11,982 nucleotides of DNA, taken from NCBI GenBank assembly GCA_021777365.1, contig JAJYDP010000089.1:1-11982 (forward strand), written 5' to 3'. Origin of the DNA: Chloroflexota bacterium. GTDB lineage: Bacteria; Chloroflexota; Limnocylindria; Limnocylindrales; CSP1-4. Position 1 is the first letter of the stretch, and every line of letters starts with the position of its first letter. Below the pieces are notes generated by a model that saw nothing but the letters and a program-made list of their open reading frames with translations, was not told where the DNA came from and did not search any database. The position numbers were made by a program, and so were the translations under genes. Below, in pieces: positions 1-8,658 of the stretch.

Positions 1-510
<510 letters not shown>

Positions 511-640
511 TCTATCCTCAGCACCTGACCAGGGGTCAGCGTGCATGGGAGATCAGGTCTCCAGAACGCGATACTGATCCTTCGATGGCGCCCGCGTCGG
601 GCACGACGCTGGCCGCTGCCGTCACCTACCAGATGCAGAC
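511..640 (+). other. 23S-5S internal transcribed spacer
   Basis: This 130-base spacer contains no tRNA. It holds a hairpin at 521-544 with stem GCAC-CTGACC pairing GGTCAG-(C)-GTGC, where C540 is bulged and the loop is AGG. A weaker hairpin GGAGA/TCTCC lies at 548-562. These are plausible processing structures in the pre-rRNA. The bases just before the 5S (634-640) continue the 5S terminal helix by pairing with 763-768, which suggests a double-stranded maturation site. Confidence 0.6.
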
Positions 641-762
641 AATCCCGGTGACTCTAGCGGAGAGGCCACACCCGTTCCCATCCCGAACACGGCAGTTAAG
701 CTCTCCAGCGCCGAAGATACTGAGAGGGCAGCCTTTCGGGAAAATAGGTCGTCGCCGGGATT
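641..762 (+). rRNA. rrf: 5S ribosomal RNA
   Basis: This is a complete 5S rRNA of about 120 nt. The terminal helix is AATCCCGG (641-648) pairing CCGGGATT (755-762). The conserved core includes CGGAGAGGCCACACCCGTTCCCATCCC, split here as GAGGCCACACCCGTTCCC and then ATCCCGAACACGG, followed by CAGTTAAGCTCTCCAGCGCC and the GAAGATACTG segment. The helix can be extended outward (TGCA-g-AC with GTTGCA), so the mature ends are uncertain by one to three bases. It is co-transcribed with the 23S gene on the same strand. Confidence 0.95.
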
Positions 763-794
763 GTTGCATTTAATGCCCGCGTGGACAGCCGTCT

Positions 795-816
795 GGCGGG
801 TGGCCAGTGTCCCGCC
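795..816 (+). terminator. possible rRNA operon terminator hairpin
   Basis: GGCGGG (795-800) can pair with CCCGCC (811-816) across a 10-base loop. It lies 33 bases after the 5S gene and just before the predicted promoter of the next gene. No T-run follows, so intrinsic termination is only a suggestion; in such GC-rich DNA a six-pair stem could also arise by chance. Confidence 0.3.
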
Positions 817-821
817 CGCGG

Positions 822-827
822 TATGCT
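822..827 (+). promoter_or_regulatory. putative -10 box for the LysM protein gene
   Basis: TATGCT matches the sigma-70-type -10 consensus at four of six positions. It ends seven bases before the ATG at 835, which would place the transcript start at or next to the start codon and give a leaderless mRNA. No convincing -35 box is visible at the right distance. Confidence 0.4.
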
Positions 828-834
828 CGAGCCG

Positions 835-1620
835 ATGAGCGCAGCCGCCAGCGACCCGCGATCCACGCAGCAGGCATCCGCGCGCGGCAGCGCCTCCCGA
901 TCGCCTGTGGACCTCGAGCACGGGCTGCCCGTCTGTCCGTTCCTCCGCTCGCACGACGCCCGCTGGTCGAGCGCAGTGCCCTCCAGGGACCTTCGCTGCT
1001 GGGCCGTCAACCCTGCCGTGGAGCCGTCGGTGTCCAAGCAGCGCCAGCTGTGCGTCACCGCGGGCCATGCCTCGTGTGCCACGTATGCCGCGGCGGTTCT
1101 GGCGGATCCGGCCCCCGAACCCGATCCCGACGGTCCGAACCTGTGGCCCGACGCCCCTTCGGTACCGGTAGCGCTCGAGGGCGTGCACGCCCGGCCGGCC
1201 AGGGGCCTCGGGCTGTCCAGGCTCGGCGGGCAGACGGTGCTGGTCGGCGTCATGCTGGTGGCGCTGCTGGTCCTGGTCGTCGCTCGCGCCAACCCGCTCG
1301 CGGGCCCCGGTCCCGGCGCCAGCCCTGCCGCCTCAGCGGGCATCGCCAGCGCCGACGCGAGCCCGTCCGCGGCTCCGACCGGCGTGCCGTCGCCCACCGC
1401 GATCGTCACGCCGCCGCCGACGGCCGCGCCCTCGCCCTCCGCGGCGCCGACCCGCACGCCGGCGCCGGCGGCCTCCCCGCTGACCTACACCGTCCGCTCG
1501 GGTGACACGGTCTCCGGCATCGCCGCGAAGTTCCACACCACGGTCAAGGCGATCGTGGCGGCGAACAACATCGCGGATCCGCGCACGATCCACCCCGGGC
1601 AGGTGCTGGTCATCCCCTGA
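835..1620 (+). CDS. Single-pass membrane protein with cytosolic Cys-rich motif and C-terminal LysM domain
   Basis: The predicted protein has 261 residues. There is no N-terminal signal peptide. A Cys/His motif runs C34-P35 ... C55 ... C73-x4-H78-x2-C81-x2-Y84. A transmembrane helix spans about 135-150 (VLVGVMLVALLVLVVA) and is followed by a Pro/Ala/Ser-rich linker (about 152-215). A single LysM domain (217-261, beginning TYTVRSGDTVSGIA) ends the protein. LysM domains bind N-acetylglucosamine-containing glycans, so the C-terminus should sit outside the membrane at the cell wall, with the cysteines inside. ATG 835 was chosen because a -10-like box lies just upstream. In-frame GTG 781 and ATG 823 would add 18 or 4 residues, and both fall in or before the promoter-like sequence. 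The linker is low-complexity and typical of wall-spanning segments. The function is unknown; it could be a wall-anchored sensor or structural protein. It follows the rRNA genes but probably has its own promoter. Confidence 0.85.
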   Translation: MSAAASDPRSTQQASARGSASRSPVDLEHGLPVCPFLRSHDARWSSAVPSRDLRCWAVNPAVEPSVSKQRQLCVTAGHASCATYAAAVLADPAPEPDPDGPNLWPDAPSVPVALEGVHARPARGLGLSRLGGQTVLVGVMLVALLVLVVARANPLAGPGPGASPAASAGIASADASPSAAPTGVPSPTAIVTPPPTAAPSPSAAPTRTPAPAASPLTYTVRSGDTVSGIAAKFHTTVKAIVAANNIADPRTIHPGQVLVIP

Positions 1621-1624
1621 GCCC

Positions 1625-1651
1625 CCGGACCGTCAGCGCTGGCACGTCCGG
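1625..1651. terminator. shared hairpin between convergent genes
   Basis: CCGGAC (1625-1630) pairs perfectly with GTCCGG (1646-1651), and the inner bases can partly pair as well (GT-CA/TG-AC around a GCGC loop with small bulges). It lies five bases after the LysM gene stop and overlaps the last codons of the opposite-strand glycosylase gene. Only 12 bases separate the two stops. A bidirectional terminator is likely, although neither side has a T-run. Confidence 0.45.
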
Positions 1652-2508
1652 CAGTAGCCCGTCGGGAACCCGCCGGCCGAGACCTGGGTCAGGCGCCCCC
1701 CGCACCGCGGACACGGCCCATCGCCCCGGCCGTGGACGGCGAGGTGATCGCGGACCTGCCGCTCGAACGTCGGCGGCACGCGTTCGCGCAGGATCGCGAT
1801 CGACGAGGCCAGCGTCTCGCGCATGGCCGCGTACAGGGCGTCCACCTCCTCGGCGGCCAGGGTCGAGCGCTTGCGGAACGGCGCCAGCCGCGCCGCGAAC
1901 AGGACCTCGTCGGAGTAGGCGTTGCCCAGCCCGGCCACGAACGCCTGGTTGCGGAGCAGGTTCTTCAGCTCGCCGGGGTGACGCCGGATACGGTCGCGCC
2001 AGACCTCGAGCGTCAACTCCGGGTTGAGTGCGTCGGGGCCCTGCTCGCCGACGCCCCGACCCGGCACGACGCGCTCGACGCCCGCGGGCACGAGGTACAC
2101 CTTGCCCATCTGGGTGGGATCTCGATAGCGCAGGTACGGCTCCGCCTCGCCGTCCGGCAGCCATGCCGCGTCCGCGGTCCAGGCCGCCGCGTCGGGAGGG
2201 CCCGCCTGGCGGGCGCCGAATCGCAGCTCCAGTGCGGTCCCGCCGGGCGCCTTCTCGCCGCGCGCGGCCAGCTGGAAGCGCCCGGTGAGCATCGGGTTCA
2301 CCACCATCCGGCCGCCGGTGAACTCGAGGTCGAGGAACTTGCCGCGCCGCGCGACGCGCTCGAGGCGCTGCCCGATCAGGGCCGCGAGCTCGGCGGGCGT
2401 GCCCCGCACCGAGAGGGGCATGGTGGCCCGCGCCGCAGTCACCGGTCGCCCGGCGAGGGCCGCGTGGAGCGCATCGGCGACGACCTCGAGGTCGGGGAGT
2501 TCCGGCAC
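1633..2508 (-). CDS. mutM: Fpg/Nei-family DNA glycosylase (formamidopyrimidine-DNA glycosylase-like)
   Basis: The 291-residue protein is of the Fpg/MutM/Nei base-excision repair family, whose members remove oxidised bases and cut the backbone by beta/delta elimination. GTG 2508 was chosen because it gives V-P2-E3-L-P; after Met removal Pro2 is the Schiff-base nucleophile and Glu3 the acid. Lys57 sits in RRGKF as in E. coli. The helix-two-turn-helix is at about 179-212 with VAGLGN (Asn196). A C-terminal zinc finger is formed by C266-x2-C269-x16-C286-x2-C289. Several residues typical of Fpg differ. The intercalating Met/Arg/Phe triad aligns with Leu74, Thr132 and Met134, and the zinc-finger arginine aligns with Phe281. 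There is also an acidic/Ala-rich insertion near 96-124. The catalytic class is secure, but the lesion specificity is not, so the symbol is tentative. The gene diverges from rpsA and probably has a leaderless mRNA. Confidence 0.92.
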   Translation of the reverse strand: MPELPDLEVVADALHAALAGRPVTAARATMPLSVRGTPAELAALIGQRLERVARRGKFLDLEFTGGRMVVNPMLTGRFQLAARGEKAPGGTALELRFGARQAGPPDAAAWTADAAWLPDGEAEPYLRYRDPTQMGKVYLVPAGVERVVPGRGVGEQGPDALNPELTLEVWRDRIRRHPGELKNLLRNQAFVAGLGNAYSDEVLFAARLAPFRKRSTLAAEEVDALYAAMRETLASSIAILRERVPPTFERQVRDHLAVHGRGDGPCPRCGGRLTQVSAGGFPTGYCRTCQR

Positions 2509-2516
2509 GGGCGGCG

Positions 2517-2522
2517 ATTGTA
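2517..2522 (-). promoter_or_regulatory. putative -10 box of the Fpg/Nei gene
   Basis: On the minus strand this reads TACAAT, five of six matches to TATAAT. Eight bases separate it from GTG 2508, so transcription would begin within a base or two of the start codon. No good -35 box is seen. It occupies almost the same bases as the -35 box proposed for rpsA on the other strand. Confidence 0.5.
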
Positions 2523-2546
2523 CCGGTGCTGTGGGGGTGCTAGACT
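2518..2546 (+). promoter_or_regulatory. putative promoter of rpsA
   Basis: TTGTAC (2518-2523), an exact 17-base spacer, and TAGACT (2541-2546) preceded by the extended -10 dinucleotide TG (2538-2539) make the best sigma-70-type promoter in the window. Transcription should start near 2553, giving a leader of about 170 nt. The same GTGCTAG core occurs upstream of clpC and the PIN/TRAM gene. Confidence 0.6.
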
Positions 2547-2652
2547 CTCCGGGCCTGTCTGGCGCGCACAGTTGAAGAGCCCTGCCCACACGTCGTCCCA
2601 GCGAAGGAGCGGACCGCCGGCTGACCCGATCCACGATCCATCTCCGCTGCAA

Positions 2653-2682
2653 GACGGCCCCGGGCTCGGCTCGGCGGCCGTT
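2653..2682 (+). promoter_or_regulatory. hairpin in the rpsA leader
   Basis: ACGGCC (2654-2659) pairs perfectly with GGCCGT (2676-2681), and G2653-T2682 adds a wobble pair. The 16-base loop is GC-rich and may fold further. It lies in the long untranslated leader of rpsA, upstream of the initiation hairpin. A role in S1 autoregulation is possible but is inference; a leader of this length has room for structure by chance. Confidence 0.3.
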
Positions 2683-2708
2683 CGCGATTCCAGGCGGCTG
2701 AATCCACC

Positions 2709-2729
2709 CAAGGAGACTGGATCACCTTG
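2709..2729 (+). promoter_or_regulatory. rpsA initiation hairpin pairing the Shine-Dalgarno with the TTG start
   Basis: The left arm CAAGGAGA (2709-2716) contains the Shine-Dalgarno AAGGAG. The right arm TCACCTTG (2722-2729) ends in the TTG start codon. Seven of eight positions pair (one A-A mismatch) around the loop CTGGA. The gap of 11 bases between AAGGAG and TTG is longer than usual. The stretch CTGGATCACCT (2717-2727) is identical to the 3' end of bacterial 16S rRNA, including part of the anti-Shine-Dalgarno. Translational control of S1 synthesis is inferred from this, not shown. Confidence 0.45.
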
Positions 2730-4406
2730 ACCGAAGAGCAGCAGGGCGGGCCCGCGCCGGAGCCGGAGGCGGTCGCCTCCGTCGAGAACCCGGTGCCGGC
2801 AGAGACCGTCGCGACCGCGGTCGTCGACGAGCCCGCCACCACCGAGACCGCTCCCGAGACCGCTCCCGAGCCCGAGGAGTCCCCGCAGGACGAGGCCGCC
2901 GACGCGCCGCCCGCCGCCCTCGAGGACGAGGGCGAGATCGCCATCATGCCGGCCCGTCCGGCCGGGCCTGAGCCCACCACGATGGAGGAGCTGCTCGCCG
3001 AGCAGAACGCCGACATCAAGAGCTTCAAGCACGGCGATGTCGTCGAGGGCACGGTCGTCCGGATCGACAAGGACGAGATCCTCGTCGACATCGGCGCCAA
3101 GTCCGAGGGCGTGGTCAGCAACCGCGAGCTCTTCGGCCGCCATGCCGAGACCGCACCGCAGCTCAACATCGGCGACGTGGTCCTGGTGTACGTGCTGCAG
3201 CCGGAGTCGCCCGAGGGCCACGTGGTCCTCTCGCTCCGCCGGGCCGGCCTCGAGCGCAAGTGGCGCGCGATGCAGGAGCTGTTCGAGGCGGGCACGATCA
3301 TCGACGCCCCGGTCATCGACCACAACAAGGGCGGCCTGATCGTCGACTGCGGCATCCGCGGCTTCGTGCCGATCAGCCAGATCGTGGACTTCCCGCGCCG
3401 GCCGCAGAACGAGCAGCCGCGCGACGCCGCCCAGGAGATCGCCGAGAAGCTCCAGCCGTACATCGGCCGCAAGCTCCGGCTCAAGATCCTCGAGGTCAAC
3501 CGCAAGGCCAACCGGCTCATCCTGTCCGAGAAGGTCGCCCTCTACGAGGAGCGCCGCGAGAAGCGGGACGAGCTGTTCAGCAGCCTGCAGGTCGGCCAGA
3601 AGGTCACCGGCAACGTGCGCTCGATCGCGCCGTTCGGCATCTTCATCGACCTCGGCGGGATCGACGGGCTCGTCCACAAGAGCGAGCTCAGCTGGAACAA
3701 GGTCAACAACCCCGAGGCCGGCTACAAGGTCGGCGACGAGGTCGAGGCCGAGGTCATCGACATCAACCACGAGCGCGGCCGGATCAGCCTCTCGATCCGC
3801 CGGCTGCAGCCCGACCCGTGGGAGTCGACCGTCGCGGACTTCAAGGTCGGCGACGTCATCGACGGCACGGTCACCAAGCTGGTGAACTTCGGCGCCTTCG
3901 TGCGGGTGCGCGAGGGCCTCGAGGGCCTGATCCACATCAGCGAGCTGTCCCACCAGCGCGTCGCCCATCCGGGTGACGTGGTCCACGAGGGCCAGGTCCT
4001 CAAGCTCAAGATCATCAGCCTCGACTCCGAGCGCCACCGCCTGGGCCTCAGCCTCAAGCAGGCCGAGGAGCCGCCGGCCCGGCCGGCCCCCGAGCCCGGT
4101 ATGGTGCCGACGCCGATGCCCTCGGGCGAGCGCCGCGAGCGCCGCGAGCGCCGCGAGCGCCCGGACCGCGGCTACTCGCCGTCGGATACGCACGCCGAGC
4201 CCGAAGGCGGCATCGACACCACCCTGGCCGGGGCGTTCGCCCAGGTCCGGGCCCAGCTCGCTGCTGCCGAGGCCGAGCAGGCCAAGACCGTCGAGGCCGA
4301 GCCGGAGGCGGCGGAAGTGGCCGCTGCGGCCGAGCCGGAGGCGGCGGCGCCCGCCGCTGCGGCCGAGCCGGAGCCCGACGCGCCCGCGGCGGCCGAGGAG
4401 GCCTGA
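2727..4406 (+). CDS. rpsA: 30S ribosomal protein S1 (four S1 domains)
   Basis: The 559-residue protein helps mRNA bind the 30S subunit. It has four S1 (OB-fold) RNA-binding domains at about 100-172 (starting FKHGDVVEGTVV), 188-262 (GTIIDAPV), 286-357 (LQVGQKVTGNV; GIFIDLGGIDGLVHKSELSW) and 372-443 (FKVGDVIDGTV; GAFVRVREGLEGLIHISELS). Four domains are usual outside Proteobacteria; E. coli S1 has six. Residues 1 to about 95 are acidic, Pro/Ala/Glu-rich and probably disordered. The C-terminal 115 residues are also low-complexity, with an RRE tripeptide run at 469-477 and three 11-residue AEPE repeats at the very end. TTG 2727 is the start because AAGGAG lies upstream and the next in-frame Met is near residue 73, inside the disordered region. 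The gene has its own promoter and a long leader, and is followed by two hairpins, so it is probably a single-gene transcript. Confidence 0.95.
   Translation: MTEEQQGGPAPEPEAVASVENPVPAETVATAVVDEPATTETAPETAPEPEESPQDEAADAPPAALEDEGEIAIMPARPAGPEPTTMEELLAEQNADIKSFKHGDVVEGTVVRIDKDEILVDIGAKSEGVVSNRELFGRHAETAPQLNIGDVVLVYVLQPESPEGHVVLSLRRAGLERKWRAMQELFEAGTIIDAPVIDHNKGGLIVDCGIRGFVPISQIVDFPRRPQNEQPRDAAQEIAEKLQPYIGRKLRLKILEVNRKANRLILSEKVALYEERREKRDELFSSLQVGQKVTGNVRSIAPFGIFIDLGGIDGLVHKSELSWNKVNNPEAGYKVGDEVEAEVIDINHERGRISLSIRRLQPDPWESTVADFKVGDVIDGTVTKLVNFGAFVRVREGLEGLIHISELSHQRVAHPGDVVHEGQVLKLKIISLDSERHRLGLSLKQAEEPPARPAPEPGMVPTPMPSGERRERRERRERPDRGYSPSDTHAEPEGGIDTTLAGAFAQVRAQLAAAEAEQAKTVEAEPEAAEVAAAAEPEAAAPAAAAEPEPDAPAAAEEA
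4131..4157 (+). repeat. three exact 9-bp tandem repeats in rpsA
   Basis: CGCCGCGAG is repeated three times head to tail and encodes Arg-Arg-Glu three times (residues 469-477), just after the fourth S1 domain. The exact DNA identity suggests recent slippage; the charged segment is probably a disordered or helical linker. Confidence 0.85.
4296..4394 (+). repeat. three 33-bp tandem repeats at the end of rpsA
   Basis: Three in-frame 33-base units (4296-4328, 4329-4361, 4362-4394) each begin GCCGAGCCGGAG and encode AEPEAAEVAAA, AEPEAAAPAAA and AEPEPDAPAAA. They are followed only by Glu-Glu-Ala and the stop. Units one and two share a 20-base identical core, and unit three has diverged more. This points to tail growth by tandem duplication. 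Confidence 0.85.
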
Positions 4407-4412
4407 GCCGCA

Positions 4413-4429
4413 CGTCGGTCCCACCGACG
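4413..4429 (+). terminator. first hairpin after rpsA
   Basis: CGTCGGT and ACCGACG form a perfect seven-pair stem with a CCC loop, six bases after the rpsA stop. There is no T-run. It probably acts together with the stronger hairpin 20 bases downstream. Confidence 0.45.
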
Positions 4430-4448
4430 CCCATACCTCGAACCAGCC

Positions 4449-4477
4449 GACGACCCGCCGGACCCCGGCGGGTCGTC
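4449..4477 (+). terminator. strong hairpin after rpsA
   Basis: GACGACCCGCCGG (4449-4461) and CCGGCGGGTCGTC (4465-4477) form a perfect 13-pair stem with a three-base loop. It is the strongest inverted repeat that I see in the window. No T-run follows, as is common for terminators in very GC-rich genomes. It separates rpsA from the clpC promoter and is the likely rpsA transcript end. Confidence 0.65.
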
Positions 4478-4554
4478 CCGTGCCCGGGCTGCCGAGGTCC
4501 CGGACGGGCCGCGGCCGGTGCGCCGTGTCGCCCAGCGCCACGCGGGGGCGGTGG

Positions 4555-4563
4555 TGCTAGCAT
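4555..4563 (+). promoter_or_regulatory. putative extended -10 promoter of clpC
   Basis: TGCTAGCAT is an extended -10 element (TG, one base, then TAGCAT). Transcription would start near 4571, leaving a leader of about 45 nt before ATG 4616. No -35 box is recognisable. I found no CIRCE (HrcA) or heptad-type CtsR operator nearby. Confidence 0.45.
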
Positions 4564-4615
4564 GGCCCGCAGGTCGGCGTCCCCCCGCGACCGACGCTAG
4601 AGCAAGGCACCGCGA

Positions 4616-7090
<2,475 letters not shown>

Positions 7091-7111
7091 CGGCGGCGCG
7101 GATCGCTGCCC

Positions 7112-8521
7112 GTGGCCCGCGCCCAGAGCCGCTACGTCTGCCAGAGCTGCGGCGCTTCGGTGCTGCGCTGGGAGGGCCAGTGCCGCGGGTGCGGCGCATG
7201 GAACACGCTCGTGGAGACGGTCGTCCGCGAAGCGCCCCGCCCCCACGCGTCCGCCGCAGCACCATTCGGCGGCGCAGCGGCGCCCGTTCCGCTCTCGCAC
7301 GCCGATGCGTCCGCTCCGATCCGGACGCCCGTCGGCATCGGCGAGCTTGACCGGGTGCTCGGCGGCGGCCTCGTGGCGGGGTCCGTGGTGCTCCTCGGCG
7401 GGGAGCCCGGGATCGGCAAGTCCACGCTGCTCCTCCAGGTGGCCGCGGGCATCGCAGCCGGTGCCGGCGTCCTCTACGCAACTGGCGAGGAGTCGTCCGG
7501 GCAGGTCCGCCTGCGGGCCCAGCGACTCGGCCTGACCTCGGGCCGGGTGGGCGACGCCGTCCGCGTGGTCGCTGAGACCGGCGTCGGCCGGATCGTGGAC
7601 CTGGCCCGCGAGGAGCGCCCCGGGCTGCTCGTGGTGGACTCGGTGCAGACCGTCGGATCGGAGGAGCTCGACGGGGCGCCCGGCAGCGTCGGCCAGGTGC
7701 GCGAGGTGGCGCTGCGCCTGATGGAGCTGGCCAAGGGCGAGGGCATTCCGGTGGTGCTGGTGGGCCACGTGACCAAGGACGGCACGCTGGCGGGGCCGAA
7801 GACCCTCGAGCACCTCGTCGACGCAGTCCTGTCCATCGAGGGCGACCGGAGCGGCGCCCTGCGCCTGCTGCGCGCCGCCAAGAACCGGTTCGGCTCCACC
7901 GAGGAGGTGGGCGTGTTCGAGATGGGCGAGCGCGGCCTGGCTGAGGTGCCGGACCCTGCGAGAGCCTTCCTCGGCGAGCACGACGGCCCGGCGCCGGGCA
8001 GCGTGCCTGCGCCCGTGCTCGAGGGGACGCGGCCGCTCATGGTGGAAGTGCAGGCGCTCGCCGCGCCGACCGCCGCGCCCTCCCCCCGCCGCACGGCGTC
8101 GGGCGTGGACCCGAACCGCCTCGCGCTCCTGGTCGCGGTGCTCGGGCGCCGCGCGGGGATCGGCCTCGCCGGCCACGACGTCTACGCGAACCTGGCCGGC
8201 GGCCTGGCGGTGGACGAGCCCGGCCTCGACCTGCCGCTCGCGCTGGCGCTGGCCTCGTCGTACCGCGACCGGCCGCTGGTGGCCGGCACCGTCGCGATCG
8301 GCGAGGTCGGCCTGCTGGGCGAGCTGCGGTCGGTGAGCGGACTCGAGCGGCGCCTGCGCGAGGCGGCCCGACTCGGCTTCGCCCGCGCCATCGTCCCGCG
8401 CGCCGGCGGCCGCGCCCCCGCGCGCGTCGATGCGCTGGAGGTGGTCACGGCGGGCTCACTGGCCGAGGCCATCCGCCTGGCGCTCGCCCAGGGCACAGGC
8501 CCGGCGGACCGCGAGCGCTGA
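7112..8521 (+). CDS. radA: DNA repair protein RadA (Sms)
   Basis: The 469-residue protein is a RecA-like ATPase that acts as a DNA helicase in recombination and branch migration. It has an N-terminal zinc finger C10-x2-C13-x10-C24-x2-C27, a variable linker, then Walker A GEPGIGKS (97-104) and the signature KNRFG (257-261) specific to RadA. The C-terminal part, from about residue 325, is the Lon-protease-like domain (GIGLAGHDVYANLAGGL), which in RadA is structural and not proteolytic. The GTG start gives the finger at the usual distance from the N-terminus; the Shine-Dalgarno is poor, which suggests translation coupled to clpC 21 bases upstream. The clpC-radA order is that of Bacillus; there disA follows radA, but here it does not. 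Confidence 0.96.
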   Translation: MARAQSRYVCQSCGASVLRWEGQCRGCGAWNTLVETVVREAPRPHASAAAPFGGAAAPVPLSHADASAPIRTPVGIGELDRVLGGGLVAGSVVLLGGEPGIGKSTLLLQVAAGIAAGAGVLYATGEESSGQVRLRAQRLGLTSGRVGDAVRVVAETGVGRIVDLAREERPGLLVVDSVQTVGSEELDGAPGSVGQVREVALRLMELAKGEGIPVVLVGHVTKDGTLAGPKTLEHLVDAVLSIEGDRSGALRLLRAAKNRFGSTEEVGVFEMGERGLAEVPDPARAFLGEHDGPAPGSVPAPVLEGTRPLMVEVQALAAPTAAPSPRRTASGVDPNRLALLVAVLGRRAGIGLAGHDVYANLAGGLAVDEPGLDLPLALALASSYRDRPLVAGTVAIGEVGLLGELRSVSGLERRLREAARLGFARAIVPRAGGRAPARVDALEVVTAGSLAEAIRLALAQGTGPADRER

Positions 8522-8601
8522 CCGGCCGGTGACCCACGGGCGCGCCCGCTCGCGCCGCCGCCAAGCCTGACGTTCGGTCCATGCGCCCCCGCTCACGGGC
8601 G

Positions 8602-8610
8602 TGCTAGGCT
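8602..8610 (+). promoter_or_regulatory. putative extended -10 promoter of the PIN/TRAM gene
   Basis: TGCTAGGCT shares the GTGCTAG core with the elements before rpsA and clpC. Transcription would start near 8617, about 42 bases before GTG 8659. No clear -35 box is seen. The 8522-8658 gap otherwise holds only short GC palindromes (such as 8537-8548) and no gene. Confidence 0.45.
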
Positions 8611-8658
8611 CGCCCTCCGGTCGCCTGGGTGGCGGCGTGACCTGCTGTCGAGGTTGTC

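Noticed and set aside
781..834. GTG 781 or ATG 823 as start of the LysM protein
   Set aside because: The segment contains a hairpin and the -10-like TATGCT, and no Shine-Dalgarno is present. ATG 835 fits a leaderless start. ATG 823 remains possible.
2509..2652. Longer N-terminus for the Fpg/Nei protein
   Set aside because: It would bury the catalytic Pro2-Glu3 and start inside the rpsA leader. GTG 2508 gives the required N-terminus.
2572..2730. Upstream open frame of 52 codons in the rpsA leader, from TTG 2572, stopping in TTGA overlap with the rpsA start
   Set aside because: The overlap geometry suits translational coupling, but there is no Shine-Dalgarno before TTG 2572, the peptide is low-complexity, and the frame is merely open because of GC content.
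2439..4541. Minus-strand open frame of 700 codons over rpsA
   Set aside because: Its protein is a repetitive LxDL/ADLV-type sequence expected from the reverse complement of a Glu/Val-rich S1 gene; no start signal or domain is seen.
4478..4615. CIRCE or CtsR operator before clpC
   Set aside because: No inverted TTAGCACTC repeat and no CtsR-type heptad repeat was found. The GTGCTAGC near 4554 is better read as an extended -10 box.
8537..8548. Palindrome CGGGCGCGCCCG after radA
   Set aside because: It would give only a four-pair stem with a four-base loop, and no T-run follows; too weak to call a terminator.
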